This document shows, in pieces, positions 63,914 through 64,000 of a stretch of 64,000 bases of DNA (its first letter is position 1; every line of letters begins with the position of its first letter). The notes beneath the pieces were generated by a model. It searched no databases. It worked only from the letters and a program-made list of their open reading frames with translations, and had not been told where the DNA came from. Where the stretch lies: the NCBI RefSeq assembly GCF_002102475.1, contig NZ_MSQD01000005.1, positions 1 through 64,000 on the forward strand, in the 5' to 3' direction. The DNA is from Thermoanaerobacterium sp. PSU-2 (lineage in GTDB: Bacteria; Bacillota; Thermoanaerobacteria; Thermoanaerobacterales; Thermoanaerobacteraceae). Made by a program: the position numbers and the translations under genes.

Positions 63914-64000
63914 AAACATTCTCCTTTATTTGAATCTTACGCTTAAATCATATAACAAAAAATGATCTTTATTAAGTACAAAAAGTCACTACTTGTATAT

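Noticed and set aside
1-64000. tRNA, rRNA or cas genes
   Set aside because: No cloverleaf-like, rRNA-like or Cas-motif sequence was recognised on either strand; a computed scan would be needed for certainty about tRNAs.

Overview
The window looks like chromosomal DNA of a low-GC, anaerobic, spore-forming, thermophile-type Firmicute, probably Thermoanaerobacterium or a close relative. The support is the spore/division cluster (yabP, yabQ, divIC, yabR), the [FeFe]-hydrogenase maturase HydF, a desulfoferrodoxin, AT-rich coding and strong AGGAGG ribosome sites. The CRISPR repeat ends in ATTGAAAC on its transcribed strand, as is common in this group. The genus is an inference. No rRNA, tRNA or cas gene was seen.

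Left edge (1-2220) is a defence and mobile-DNA scar. It holds a transposase killed by one stop codon, a compact type I toxin-antitoxin unit (holin-like toxin with a cis-antisense RNA), two possible gene remnants, and a 7-repeat CRISPR array read leftward with its leader on the right. 2223-10543 is a housekeeping block, mostly on the minus strand: mazG, hup, rqcP, a SpoIID-like lipoprotein, yabP, a HAD phosphatase, yabQ, divIC, yabR and ppx. It is interrupted by a plus-strand CBS/DRTGG-type family II pyrophosphatase. 10740-22181 holds an XRE-TPR regulator with an MFS exporter, aspA-hydF, desulfoferrodoxin, a divergent mntH/mntR pair, a DedA protein, and a four-domain CoA-disulfide-reductase/rhodanese/TusA/DsrE fusion with its own ArsR-type repressor. 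22226-33426 is one complete minus-strand arginine operon, argC-J-B-D-carA-carB-argG-argH, with overlapping or nearly touching genes.

34181-41820 is the most unusual region. It is an accessory island of secreted proteins and lipoproteins, including two C39/papain-like proteins, one of them truncated. A roughly 200-240 bp leader sequence recurs four times upstream of these genes. One copy is split by a two-gene operon that looks like a two-subunit sigma factor: a region-4-like protein and a region-2-like protein, resembling SigO/RsoA or Tn916 Orf7/Orf8. The other three copies are what remains if this operon is removed between short AGCAT direct repeats. I propose a self-propagating regulon in which a split sigma factor and its duplicated promoter/leader control a set of exported proteins. 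Several island genes are frameshifted or truncated, consistent with rapid turnover.

41858-64000 carries a SWIM/SNF2 helicase, a NAGPA-type glycosidase, a peptidoglycan-binding pseudogene, a GAF-type regulator and a ferritin-like protein. It continues with a PAP2 phosphatase and glycosyltransferase pair, a TPP-riboswitch-controlled thiT, ogt, an aldo/keto reductase, a threonine aldolase and a KimA-like permease. It ends with a five-gene ABC exporter plus two-component system resembling LnrJKLMN.
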